DNA from: Diadema setosum
Taxonomy: Eukaryota; Echinodermata; Echinoidea; Diadematoida; Diadematidae
Assembly (NCBI RefSeq): GCF_964275005.1
Contig: NC_092700.1
Coordinates: 16,400,617 to 16,464,616, forward strand
Direction of reading: 5' to 3'
Length of the DNA: 64,000 nt
A program made the position numbers and the translations under genes. Under the pieces are notes generated by a model. It worked only from the letters and a program-made list of their open reading frames with translations, ran no database searches and had not been told where the DNA came from. Of the stretch, positions 22,861-34,800 are shown one piece after another. The number at the start of each line of letters is the position of its first letter. The first letter of the stretch is position 1.

Positions 22861-23422
22861 TTAAAGGACAAGTCCACCTTCATTAACATAAGGATTGAGA
22901 GAATGTAGTAATATTAGTAGAACACATCAGTGAAAGTTTGAGGAAAATTGGACAATCGATGCAAAAGTTATGAATCTTTAAAATTTTTGTGTTGGAACCG
23001 CCGGATGAGGAGACTACTAAGGCTTGTGATGTCATATGAGTACAACAGTATAAAGAAAATGAAAGAAAATTCAACATATTTTCACTTTTTTCGCATAAGA
23101 GCACTTGACTTGCCTCTTTCTAAAGGCAATGGGAATAATATTACCCATAACATATGTCAGTAAAGAGTCAAGGGAATGTGTACTTTTTTCAAAAGATGAC
23201 ATTTTGTGAAATTCTCTTTATATTTTCCTTATATTGTTGTACGCATGTGACATCATACACTGCAGTAGTCTTCTCATCCAGCGGTGACTGCACAAAAACT
23301 TCAAAAATGCATAACTTTTGAACGGATTGTCCGATTTTCCTCAAACTTTCAATGATGTGTTCTACTGATATTGCTACATTCTCTCAATTCTTATGTTAAT
23401 GAAGGTGAACTTGTCCTTTAAT
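22861..23422. mobile_element. TTAAAGGACAAG-ended MITE (family A), copy 1
   Basis: It begins TTAAAGGACAAGTCCACC and TTCATTAACATAAG and ends CTTATGTTAATGAAGGTG then AACTTGTCCTTTAA. It is an inverted-repeat element of about 560 bp. The interior (GTCAGTGAAAGTTTG-like, GATGTCATATGAGTACAAC, TTGTCCGATTTTCCTCAAAC) matches the copy in DDX54 at 61744-62308. Confidence 0.9.
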
Positions 23423-24649
23423 TATTAGTTTCTATAGGTATCCTGCAAAAAGTTATAGGCCCAATCCTCATCTCCACCAATACTATCCCATCCCTGTAAC
23501 TCAATACATGTATGTGTCTAACGTTACTGCATGTTCCACGCAGAGCCATAAATAAAGATTTACGACTCTGGTTCCTTGTATACAATCACTCCCTCTCGTG
23601 TCTCTATTCACCCTGTATTATAAGGTCTCTTCCACGCTTCCTCTTTCGCTCTTCTTCTTTTTCTTCTTCTTTTTCTTCTTTTCCCGTCTTCCTTTTCCTG
23701 TTTCTTCTCCCATTTCACGTTCCTCTCCTCTTCCTCCTTGCTCTACACCTTCTTCTTCGTCATCATAAAAATTCTTCTTCTCCTTTTTCTCCTCCTCCTT
23801 CTGCCAATTCACACACTTTCCCTTTGTTCTGTTTCTCTCAACACTTTCTTATTCTCTCTCTCTCTTTTAGCAAGGTTGTATCCTCGCTTATCACTTGAGT
23901 TAATGCAGCTATTTTTTGACGTATATCAAGCATGGCGAAGGTGGGATGTATACATACAGGAATACATCCACATAATATCAAATTAAGTTAACACTTTCGC
24001 ACTCTTCCTTTTTTCTTCACACTGAGTTCTGCTTTTTTCACATTAGATAAGAAAAAAGGTATATGATTGACGCATCCACCTGATATACTATCTCAAATTA
24101 AATATTTATTTAAATCTGCATAGTACTGATCAACTCACAATATACAGACCGACATGAAAACTATGATCATAAATATCAATATATATTATAATCAGTGCTT
24201 CAATGATGAGGTATTATCAAACCTTTGAGTCTTAAAACGTAAAGAAAGAGAGTGGAAGACGGCGATAAAAAGAGTATACTGAATACTTTCCTACTAAACT
24301 GAAGGTACGTAAGAAGCGGTAGTTTCTAAGTCTGAGCACTAAAATCTATTAACCCTTTGAGTGCAATGAGTGCCTATTGGCACTGAAAGAAAAAGAAAAC
24401 AATAGTGTTGTACATAATTATTTTTTAAAGTCCCTGGCACAAAAAGGTTTAAAGGCACAATTCATTACAGTATATACAATCATTTGGCAACTGATCCCCA
24501 CATTAGAGTGTTCTGTCCCATTACAGTTTTTTATCAAATTATATCTTCACTATAAATGTGTGCCTATTTGGCTTCACGGTCTACGGGGCTATCATTTACA
24601 CATAGAAAGATGTAAATTGCAGGGCTGGGGATTCAGATTTCAAATTTTT
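23423..24649. other. Non-coding stretch with a pyrimidine-rich tract
   Basis: 23630-23880 is almost pure C/T (TTCTTC, CTCCTC) and gives spurious open frames on both strands. The rest is AT-rich with no recognised gene. Confidence 0.6.
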
Positions 24650-24654
24650 CAGAG

Positions 24655-24998
24655 CTAATTAGAAAATACTTGAGAAATATGAAAGAGCATGCAATTCTAT
24701 GAGGACTTCAAAGTTTATTTGATGAAAATCGGTTTTGAAATGAATGAGATATCCAAACACAAAGTAAAACAAAGTGATCCTAATAAAAGTTGGGTTTCAC
24801 CTTTTTAAGAACCTTTAATGCATTTTGTTTTGGAATATCTCAGCCATTTTGAAACCAATTTTTATCAGATTAACTTTGAATCCCCCTTTGATTTGTATGC
24901 TCTTTCATATCAAATTTTCATAAGGGGTTTCTCATGATCTCACAAAAAGCTGGAAACCTAGAACCCTCATCTCAACCAAAACTACACCATCCCTTTAA
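24655..24998. mobile_element. TTAAAGGGAT-ended element (family D), second copy
   Basis: It ends CATCTCAACCAAAACTACA then CCATCCCTTTAA, the reverse complement of the start of 22596. The interior GAAAATCGGTTTTGAAATG, GAGATATCCAAACACAAAG and ATATCTCAGCCATTTTGAAA matches copy 1. The left end is degraded. Confidence 0.7.
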
Positions 24999-25861
24999 AG
25001 ACTGGGAGTCTTCATGAAAATACTCCATCTTACACAAATTCCAAACTGCACATTGCTATATTTATGTAGCAATCGTTTTCATTAGACTTACCAAACTTAC
25101 TAGAGTGGCTGTTTCTTATCCTACGCTTTAAAAAAGCTGGTAACAATAATCGGCATGTGGTGAAAAGCGTGAGGTAAATCCAAACGTGGTTTGCAAGGTT
25201 ACAACTCTCAATGCGTTTGTTTTTGGGTTTTTTTTAATTGAATGCGATTCAACTTCCACCTAGGGATTTGAACAACTGCTTAAACCTATCCCAGAATTCA
25301 CTACTTCATTCAAACCTGTGTTCTGTATCTTCAAAAAACGAACATAATCCCATAAGTAAATCTTTGGTGTGCAAAGACCACTACAACGGGGCGTGGAATG
25401 AGCAAGAAGATTAAAATAGAAAGACGTACGTAATTTTCATGCTATGGAAAGTAATAAAAAAGCAAGCAAAATATTAAACAAACGGCTACAATTATGTCAA
25501 ATGAAAATACGGCAAACCACAAAGAAAAGAAAACATAAAATTACTCAATACAAAGACGGTCAGCGCATTCCTCAGCCTCTTGCTAACTTGGCAAATTCGA
25601 GCTTGAAGAAAGTTTTATAATGAAATGAGCTACTTCAAAAGTTCTGGCGAATTCAGGCTAATTTTCACCGCCTTATTGAATACACAACGTGCACCCTGTA
25701 TCACTGGCTGGTAACGAATACATTGCACTATATGATATAATCACGATCAAATACTCTATTTTATACGGACAACTTTTTTTTTTGGCCATTTTCAGTCTTC
25801 ATCATCTCAACCTGCAATGTATTCAAATTCATGAAATTCTTCCGTCGAGATGTTTTCATCG

Positions 25862-26020
25862 CAACTGATTGACAAATTGCCCTACATCGACGTAAATAAG
25901 CACTGAATTGATCAGTGTTTAAGTAGTAGCCATGATAAAAAAATCATGGGCGTACATACTCGAGCAGGATTCGAACCTACGACCTCCTGATCACCGGACA
26001 GGCGTCATCAATTCTTCCTC
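25862..26020 (-). mobile_element. SINE family S2, near-complete copy
   Basis: The reverse complement begins with a tRNA-like head: GACGCCTGTCCGGTGATCAG, then GAGGTCGTAGGTTCGAATCC with a perfect B-box sequence GGTTCGAATCC. The body (CATGATTTTTTTATCATGGC, GCTTATTTACGTCGATGTAG) is shared with 4145-4260. Confidence 0.7.
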
Positions 26021-26512
26021 GATGCTGATATTTCAGTATTCATCGTGCTCGCTGTCGTATAACGTCCGTGATGTTGACTAATCTTTATTTGGATTCGCAA
26101 AACAGATTTATCTTAGAATAAAAAGCATACTAAGGTTCTACTACTTAATCACTTTAATGATATAATCGTTATAAACATTGTCATAATCATTTTGTTTTTG
26201 AATTTATTACTTTTATAATCGATTATCTTTAATATCATTGCTATTCTTATTCTCATCACAAAAATCAAATTGTTCTTATTTTTATCATCGTTATCATTGT
26301 TATCATTGTGATAAGCATTTTGATAATGAAACAATGACGAAGAAACCTGATAGTATATAACCAGCTTATCTATAGTCAGGCAATATAATTCACTTGTGTA
26401 CAAAGAATGACAATTAACCATTTTTACCCTGTATCAAGGGCCCGGGTCAAGGGCCTGAGTGAAAAGGACATAGGTTATCTGATTTCAGCGGGCGCTCTTT
26501 TGATATTAACGA

Positions 26513-26621
26513 GCGAACGCTAAGACGACGCCTCCTAGCTCCGTCCTACCACATGGAAATGGCTGTCCCTTGCGTGCGCCGAATACCACTTTTTGCCTAA
26601 TAGCGTTGTCTTAGCGTTCGC
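26513..26621. repeat. Inverted repeat, 19-bp arms (foldback)
   Basis: GCGAACGCTAAGACGACGC at 26513 is the reverse complement, with one mismatch, of GCGTTGTCTTAGCGTTCGC at 26603-26621. It is GC-rich against an AT-rich background and lies downstream of the SLCO stop codon, possibly in its 3' UTR or flank. Confidence 0.75.
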
Positions 26622-26673
26622 GTCGCAGATCTAAAAGCTTGCTATCATACCAGCTTGATGAGTACTTATATTT

Positions 26674-26679
26674 TTTATT
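26674..26679 (-). terminator. Candidate SLCO polyadenylation signal AATAAA
   Basis: TTTATT on the plus strand reads AATAAA on the minus strand, about 606 nt after the SLCO stop codon. Another lies near 26083. Position fits, but AT-rich DNA gives such hexamers by chance. Confidence 0.3.
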
Positions 26680-27284
26680 CAGTAATGATTTTTTTTTTTT
26701 TACAAACTTTTAAAAAACACATCATTGATAACGGCGACTCAAAGTAAACACTAGATAAAGTTCTGCATTAATTCGATTTAGCGTGAATACATTCGAGAAA
26801 AATCCAAATGGCCCTGAAGATTGCACTTGCAGGAGAATTAATAAAACGCAGAGGAAAACCGTTTGAAATGTGGCTAAACAACATAATTAGATTTCTCAGG
26901 AAAGACGAAGGCCAAGGCAGACGGTAGTGAGGTTGAATTTGAACTTGAGTTTGGCTATATACTTTTCGCAACCATAAAGGAACTGTAAAATCAAGCAATT
27001 GTAGTATAGACCCCTTAAATCCCTCTCCGCCGGACTAGAGCCAATCATCATGATAAAGTCCCTTGAAAAGGGTAATATCGCTCCTTTACCACCGGGCTCA
27101 AAGCGGGAATCTCAAGATCGAGAGTTTATGCTTCCAGTATCCAGTCGAGCTTCCAGGTGTTACGTAATTCAGAACCATAGGGGGATTGACAAAGTAGGCA
27201 TATTTCACACACTCGGTGACAACAATAATCATTAAGTAGGAAGATATCACAGACTACCAGATTATGTCCATGGAGGAAACCTTC

Positions 27285-27616
27285 CTACAGCTTTGTGTCG
27301 TCTCCCGTCTGGTTGACATAGAGACTGTTCTGGTCCGTGACCTTATCGTCTGCTTTCTCCCCGTTCTCGACCTCATCCACTTTATTCCCGCCGCCATTTC
27401 GCTGATCTTCAGTTATTACCGGCTTGTAGAAGCAGGCGCATAAGGTGAGAAACACGAGAGAACCGCAGCGAAGGGACAGAGCAAGGATGAGCGAAGTGCG
27501 ACTGAAGGCGGCGTTGTCGTACTGCCAACACTGACTTCCCCCGCTGTCGTCCCGTTCCCAGAGGATACAGGTTCGGTCAATCAGTGTGCCAAATACGACT
27601 GGACTTGGTACCGTTC
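27285..27616 (-). CDS. SLCO4A1: SLCO exon 11 (TM11-TM12, C-terminal tail, stop)
   Basis: It encodes TVPSPVVFGTLIDRTCILWE, then CWQYDNAAFSRTSLILALSL and a hydrophilic acidic tail ending QTGDDTKL and TAG at 27285-27287. P-P--FG-LID--C--W is a hallmark near the OATP C terminus. Confidence 0.95.
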
Positions 27617-28838
27617 CTGGAACAACAAAGATTTATAAAATCCGTGGATTTATTATCATTATCTTGCTTTCATAGATTATGATTTACTAAAAATCGACAA
27701 GCGATCACAAAAATATTCGTCTCTGTGGTTTCATGGCTCAACCCTTTCTTCTTAGTGTTAGTGTGAGTGAGCAAAATTAAAAAGAAAACAAAAACAAAAG
27801 CACACACCCAAAAAAGTCATAAGTTTAAGTATTATCAAAATGTAAGATGTTCACACACTGACAGAGCGTTACTAGCTCACCGAACGTGTGAGGGAAATGA
27901 CGAGTATCACGTTTATAACTTATCAAAAATACAATGGCTGTTCATCATGCGCATCGAAATAATTCAAATCCATGTATTGGTTTCGTTTTTCTACAGTTTG
28001 CTGAAATTATAGCTCAGCAAATGCGATCTCAAAGATACAGAGGGTGACAGCTGTGATGATGAAAATCTGAAAACGGCGTATCTCGCTGGAGGAAACGTCA
28101 CCGCGGCTACCGCTACTATCAGTCACCACAACTCGGCTACTCGAAATATCAAAAAATTGGCGCGCGCTATCGCCAAGAAGGTGACTCTAGATGACTCTAG
28201 GGCGACGTCCGAGACGTCTCCAAACAAGGTGATCACGCATTTGCCTAGGAATCGCAGAGACATAGCGGGAAGTCTCCGACAGTCGCAGGGACTTCTCCGA
28301 GGCGTCTTCTCAGTTGCGGAGACGTCTCCGCGACGTCTCTATTCGATTTATCGTCGCCGGGAATATAGATCGATATGGGTTTCCGCAAGGTTGCTGAGAC
28401 GTCTTGGAGACGTCGTGGACAAAATTAGTCACCGCGACGTGCATGGCATTAAAGGAGACGTCGCGGAGACGTCTCCGAGACCAGCTTGAAACTGGAAAAA
28501 GTCTCGGGGGGCAAAAGAATAAAAAATCGAACGTGTTCGATTCTCCCGCGACTCCCCGGAGACACCGCTAGTCTCCAGGAGGCGTCTCCGCAACAAGCAC
28601 GACTCTCGAGTCGCCACCAGGTCGCCGTCTATAGGCTTCAAGACCCGCTGTAAGCTTATCTTCTGCTCTCCGCATTAATAATCTCTTTCTTTCATCAAGC
28701 CATGTCCTTGGATTGTTAAACAAAATTACAATGTATTCATTATACAACAATGAATTCAGAGCCAGAGTGTTTTGTTCAAAGTTCATCGTGTTACTGCCTG
28801 GAAAGCAGGAGACGGCAGGTCCGAATCCCACTTGTATA

Positions 28839-28869
<31 letters not shown>

Positions 28870-31800
28870 TTGGGGGGGGGGTTGGGGTTTCGGTATAGTT
28901 GTTGAATAAGTAGATCAGCAGCTCTACAGTAAATGACATTTGATGAAAATCGATCATAGCACATCTTCTCCCCACTGTATGAATATTCTCTCATTTTGTC
29001 AGTGAAAAGAAAGGTATAATACACTCATTGTAAATGATGACGATGGCAACAAACTTACCAAATGCCCTGAATAGGACTGACTGAAAACCGAGTGCAAATG
29101 ATCGCTGTTCATGAGACACAATTCTGCAAGGTTAAAGTGAAGATACAAAAAACATCGTTTAAAATGGGATGAACAAGGGATATTAGAACGCTAGTTACAT
29201 GACGTCGTGTATTTTGAAATGATCTAAGATGGACCATTATCAGATTATTTAGATACTATTTATTTTCTACAAAATTAATTACTTTTTTTTTTACTTCTGT
29301 GTTTTGTAACATATGATTTTCTTGGCATCATAGGAATAGGAAACAAAACCGTGCGGAGTGAGGCTGATGTTTCACTTTCAACGGCAGACATCCCAACCTG
29401 GGCATTATGAACGAAGTCTGCCCATTTCCATTGAATTCCATTTCACTGGGTAAATCATGAGGGGTATCGCCAGTACGTGCGATGGCAGACCATTTACTAC
29501 ATAATAGGCCTACGTGTAATTCATTTTTATTACCCGTATTTGATACATATGAACAATAATAGTTTCCTTTACGTTTTCTTTGCTTCCGTTCTGTTCTTTA
29601 TCGCATCCTTGACTTGTTTGCTGAAGAAGGGGGCCACCGGACTATAAGGATGATATTTTGCTATTATGTTTTCCTATAAACATGCATGTCAATTAAGTTT
29701 TAATTCCTTACGAGAATGATTAAGGGATTATGATACATACATTCATTCATACATATTATTATGCATACATATCCATCGAGGGATCCAGGGGGAGCGCACC
29801 GGGCGCCCCCTTAATTTTTTGCTAAAACAAAAGAAATAAAAAGAAAAAATGGGGGGGGGGGTGCGTGCGCCCCCTTTACTTTTGTAAATGCGCCCCCGGC
29901 CCCTCTTTTTTGCGAATTCCTGGTTCCGCCCCTGTACATGCATAGGCCTACAAACCTAAATACGTACGTATGATAAGCGTCTGTCGAAAATTACAATAGT
30001 ACGTGCTGTGCACTATTAATTCACAGTTTACTCGCACCCCTATCAAAACAAGAATGGAAATGATGTAGGGATGAATGACGTATGAAGTGTCTGGTACTAA
30101 TTCTTCTACCTCATTGTTGCCATGGTAACTGGAACCGTTGCCATGAGAGTAAGCATCAGGAGGACAAAGAAGGCGACAATGAAGACGATCTGGAAGTCGC
30201 AAGAGTGGGAGCACTTTCCCATGACAGCCGATGATACGTCACCAATGGATTCCGGCTCGATACAGGCGCAGTCCGCGTATGTCTAAGAAGCAATATCGAA
30301 GGAAAGCCAATTTGTATGGATTCTTAGACTCCTCTGCACTTTCCTTTTTTCCTCTTTTTTTTTTTTTTTTTTTGCAAACCGTCTATAAGACGTGCGATAG
30401 CATAATTCGTTAATAAACTTCTGCCTGCGTGTTGCAAAATTAACCGAGGTTTGAAAACTTATCAGCCTGAGGAGGAAAAGTATATTTTGTGAAAGGTACA
30501 ATTCTTCAATAATTACAATGAGCAAACGAGGACAGCTTCCAGTGGTAATTGCGCATGCGCAGATCTTTCAAATATTGACCGATTTACATCATTGTGTCAT
30601 ATCTTATCTATATAATAACTGACAAAAATAGAATACACAAATAATCGGATAGCGCCTCTTCCAGGAACGGCTACGCCCAATGTTTGATATTACTGTTTCT
30701 TTCGTTACGGTCATAAATATTGTTGATGTCGTAGCTGATGGCTGCCTCTGATTCAGCACCCTTGTCATTTGGGGTGGTGTTAGAAATCGCTTTTCTCACA
30801 GGGTAGTAATTTTGCACAATCCTTGGTGGTATAGGGTTTACTGTTCGATCATTGTATTTGCACCCATGTTGTCAGGTTGGAACAATTAGTTTAGACAGTT
30901 TAGAGTTAAAGGCATAGTTTACCATTTGCAGATGAAACAAAAACCCAGCATTAGTGCTTTAAACTAGTTCTAAAATGCGAGTTAGGGATAGAAACAACCA
31001 CTGTAAAAAAATGAATCCGTATAATCGATGTTAAGTACTGTTAAATACACAAAATGTGAACAATAGTTATAATAAGAATACTTCCAGATTAAACCGTCTA
31101 CAGTTACGGTTTATTGAGAAAAATACTGATATCTCCATATATCTTAGGCTTTATTGCAAAAATTTTATATGGTAGGTCGTTTTGTGATACAACAGACCTA
31201 CACATATGCATCAAATGTGATATCTTGAACATTTTTAAAATCACTGCTCCCAAAGGTAAACTGGACCTTTAAACGATGATGACTGAGACGGCCTAGTAAG
31301 TGAAACAGTGTATGGAATGGAAATGAGCTCTGCTAGCAGGTTCGGAACATTTCTTGGAGATTTTTCACGCATACATCAACATTGTATTTGTGATTACCAT
31401 AAGAGATGCTGTCGTGTTGATGGTAAGGCAGCCCGCGTGACAGGGCGTGTAGTAGAGGATACCGTCATTGCCGCAGACGGGATCAAACGCTGATCCGCAG
31501 CTGCAGTTGGCGTTGCACGCAGAGTCTAGCATCGGTTCGTCACCGTTGAACACCAGCGAACTGCACATGGAGAGAAAAAGAGTTTCACTGCTATCAGTCT
31601 GCATGAAAAAAAAAAAAAAAAAAAACATCTGACTGCGACACAGCAATAATACGATTTACATCACAATAGCTGTTGACTGACCAAACATTGCGTGCGAGGG
31701 AGTCTAAAGGGCATATACACACTGGAGGAGGCGTGGCCTCGACTGATCAGTCGCCCCGACTCGTCACGTGTTACTCGATACACCAAAATATGACTTGCGC

Positions 31801-34800
31801 TCTCATCAAGAAAGTGACTCCAGGACAACCGGGCCGACTCCGAGATGTCTCCGAACAAGGTTTGCATTGTTATTTTGGAGAGATATGAAAATAAAGGAAA
31901 ATTCAAATTGAAATTAAAGGTGAAAACCTATTCGCCTGGAAAACCTAGTCTGTGACAGTAGCGGCGATTTCTCCGAGAAGTCGCCGTGACCCTCTGATAG
32001 GTTGCAGAGAGATCTCTGACGAATCTTGACTCCGCGATGTGGCCGCAGGAAAAAGAACACCATATTACCTCTTTTGCCAATCCTGAGCCTTATCCACTGT
32101 TCACTTCAATAGGAACCTAACACGTCATTTCTTCTTTTTTTTTTTTACAGCGGGTATGTGTACGCCGTTTTGATTATGTATTCAAATTCTATGCATGATT
32201 AATTTTGTTCACAAACAATTGCTTTATGTGGGTATCTATCATTGGCATAGAGACTAGGTGGCGACATGGAGGCGACTCGAGTCTCGCTGGTCGCGGAGTG
32301 GACGCGTGGCGAAGATGGCTCCTGTTGAGATTATCCTGTTCTCCGGGAAGTCACCAAAGAATCGCACGTGTACGATTATCATTGAGCTCTTTTTTTTTTC
32401 GTGGAGATATTTTCCAATCTCCAGCTGGTCATGCAGACGTCTCCGCGAAGTCTCCTATAGTCGCGGTAAAGAAGGGGAGACTAACTTCGACCTCGAGGTC
32501 TCCTAGACGTCTCTTCGCGACATTAAGGAGACCCATTGGCGACCTACCGGATATGTCTCCGCGACGTCTCCGCGACTGAGAGGACGTCTCGGAGATGTTG
32601 CGGCGACGCGTAGCGACGTTGCGGTGACTTCTCCGCAACTTCCCCCGGAGTCGTCTCGTTGGTGAGAGTGCAAGCCATTTTTTTTTTTTTTTTTTGGGGG
32701 GGGGGGGGTTGGGGAATGGATCTTTCTAGTCGCACTAGTTGCGGCGACGTCTGATCCAGCGAGATACATATATAAAGCCCTTTATAAAATTAATTGGAAG
32801 GAGGAGGAGAATTGAATGGTTCGTTACTAGGCTGCAGGAAAAGAAACATCAGTGAATTTTAGAATTCAGTAACGGCGTATTGGTAGAAATGACTTGCCTG
32901 TTACCGTATGGGACCGTGACACCCGCCATTTTGGGATTATCACATGAAATCAGGAAGGACGGAATGGTACAGGCCGAGATGAAGAGACATAGCAACGACA
33001 AGTTAATCATTCCCCGGAAGTGCAGCTTGGCCTTTGACACGACGACCCCGCCAACAACCGTCCCGACTAGGCCTGCTGGTATGATGATGTAACCTACAAC
33101 ACCCCCGGGTGCGGGGGGGGGGGGAGAAAATGTGTTTTATATACTTTGTTACGTTCTTTTTCATAGAGTATCAAACTGTATCTTTTCATCATGTTCATGT
33201 TTGTTTGACAGTGCAGGTATTAATCGTAGCAAATCGGAGCAAAGCAAATTGATATTGCACTCATCAACATTTCTCCTCTAACATTATAGTAACAGGTTCT
33301 TTAGAAATACCCCAAGAAATGGAATGCTGTCATAATTATTGCTCCAATTGGCCAGAACCTGAAAATCTACGACTCTTTACACATAAGAGCCATCCACGTA
33401 CCTGTCTTTCACTGTTTTACTATTTATCTCCACTGCCCTAAATCATATTTAGCCCGCGAAATTTACGGCTGTCGTATCTTCCAGCTATATGTTTATTTGA
33501 CGACAGTCTTCTACATTCACATTCCCAATACATGTACCATGATTCAGTCAGATGATTTGTTTCGCTATCCTGCGTAGCTCCCAATCGACGTGTTTTCTTA
33601 TTCTTTTCTTCAATCTGTAACAGCCCACTGTACGAGTAGATATGAATTCTGTCCGTATGTACACACTGTATGCCGTACTGCGTTGAAAAAAAAAGTGTCT
33701 GTATTTCATTTGTATATTCAATGCTGAAAATTCCGAATAAATTCAATTGAATTGAATTGAATTGACTTGAATTGAATTGAATTGAATTGAATTGAATTGA
33801 ATTGAATTGAATTGAATTGAATTGATTTGAATTGAATTGAACTGAATTGAAAATTTCAGCCGCAACTGTCACTATGTGGTGACGAGACGCCGGCAGCGGG
33901 TAACTCACCTGCAAGGAGGGCAGCATCGCTGGCCGTCATGCTGAACTGGGTCTCCAGGTACTTGGGGCCGAAGGTAGCGAAACTGGTCAGAAGGAACCAC
34001 TCGGTGATGGAGGTGAGACTGAGGAACATGAAGGGCGGGTTCTTCACCAGGCACCAGACGGCTCGGGGAAAGTCCCGCGCTCTGTTCTTGAAGCCGGACT
34101 TACCCTGGAAGACTGCTCCTTTCTGCGCTTCAGTTACCCGCGCAGCGTCGTGCTTCTTCCGACCTATATGATACACATACCGTACATCAAAGGTCTTCAA
34201 GCTATGTTAAATCCCTGATAACGATATCACGATATCAAAGGAAAACTTATACAGTGCATACTACGCTCATAACTGTATTTTAATCTAATCTGAACAGATA
34301 TTCAATCAAAAATATCGATCGTCTTTCTCATCAGATCTCTTGTACAAAATGTGTGTAGTTTTATTCGAAATGGTACGTTCCGGAAGTGTATTTAAGCGAC
34401 TTGCAATAAGTATTGTGCAGAAGTCTTTTAGAATGTAAAAACTGTGCTCTGAATTTGGCGCTTTTCTGTGTTGCCAATCTGAAGAGCCAGCAGTGTATAA
34501 AGCTTCGTGCGTCAAGTGCTTACTACTGATATCTACTACTCATCTCTCTAGCAGTGAGCAGCGATCAGTGGTATCTATGATTATACAGACGTCTTTGAGA
34601 ATGTCAGAATAATTGTGCTCTGAATTTTGCGCTTTTCCGGGTTGCCAACTTGAAGAGTGGTAATAGTAATCAATCTAAGCTCACCTGGTAATTCTCGAGG
34701 GAAGGCCATGAGGGGGAAGGAAACGAGGAAGGCAATGGAGGCAGTGATGAGGAACCCGATCCACCACGCCCCGATCCACAGCGGGCTCTCAGAGTCTATC

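Noticed and set aside
23512-23986. Overlapping frames on both strands (Phe/Leu/Ser-rich and Lys/Glu-rich)
   Set aside because: They come from a pyrimidine-rich tract of low complexity.
25970-26015. tRNA gene candidate on the minus strand
   Set aside because: The B box is perfect, but the rest belongs to SINE family S2 and no acceptor stem is seen.
28157-28489. 110-codon frame (MARAIAKKVTLDD...)
   Set aside because: It lies wholly within the GACGTCTC repeat element and reads repeated Arg-Arg-Leu/Thr-Ser-Pro words; the same element gives open frames on both strands at 32200-32770, as expected of GC-rich palindromic DNA.
33438-33926. 162-codon minus-strand frame with Gln-Phe-Asn-Ser runs
   Set aside because: It is the AATTG microsatellite plus intron sequence. 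The true SLCO exon ends at 33909 with a canonical donor.
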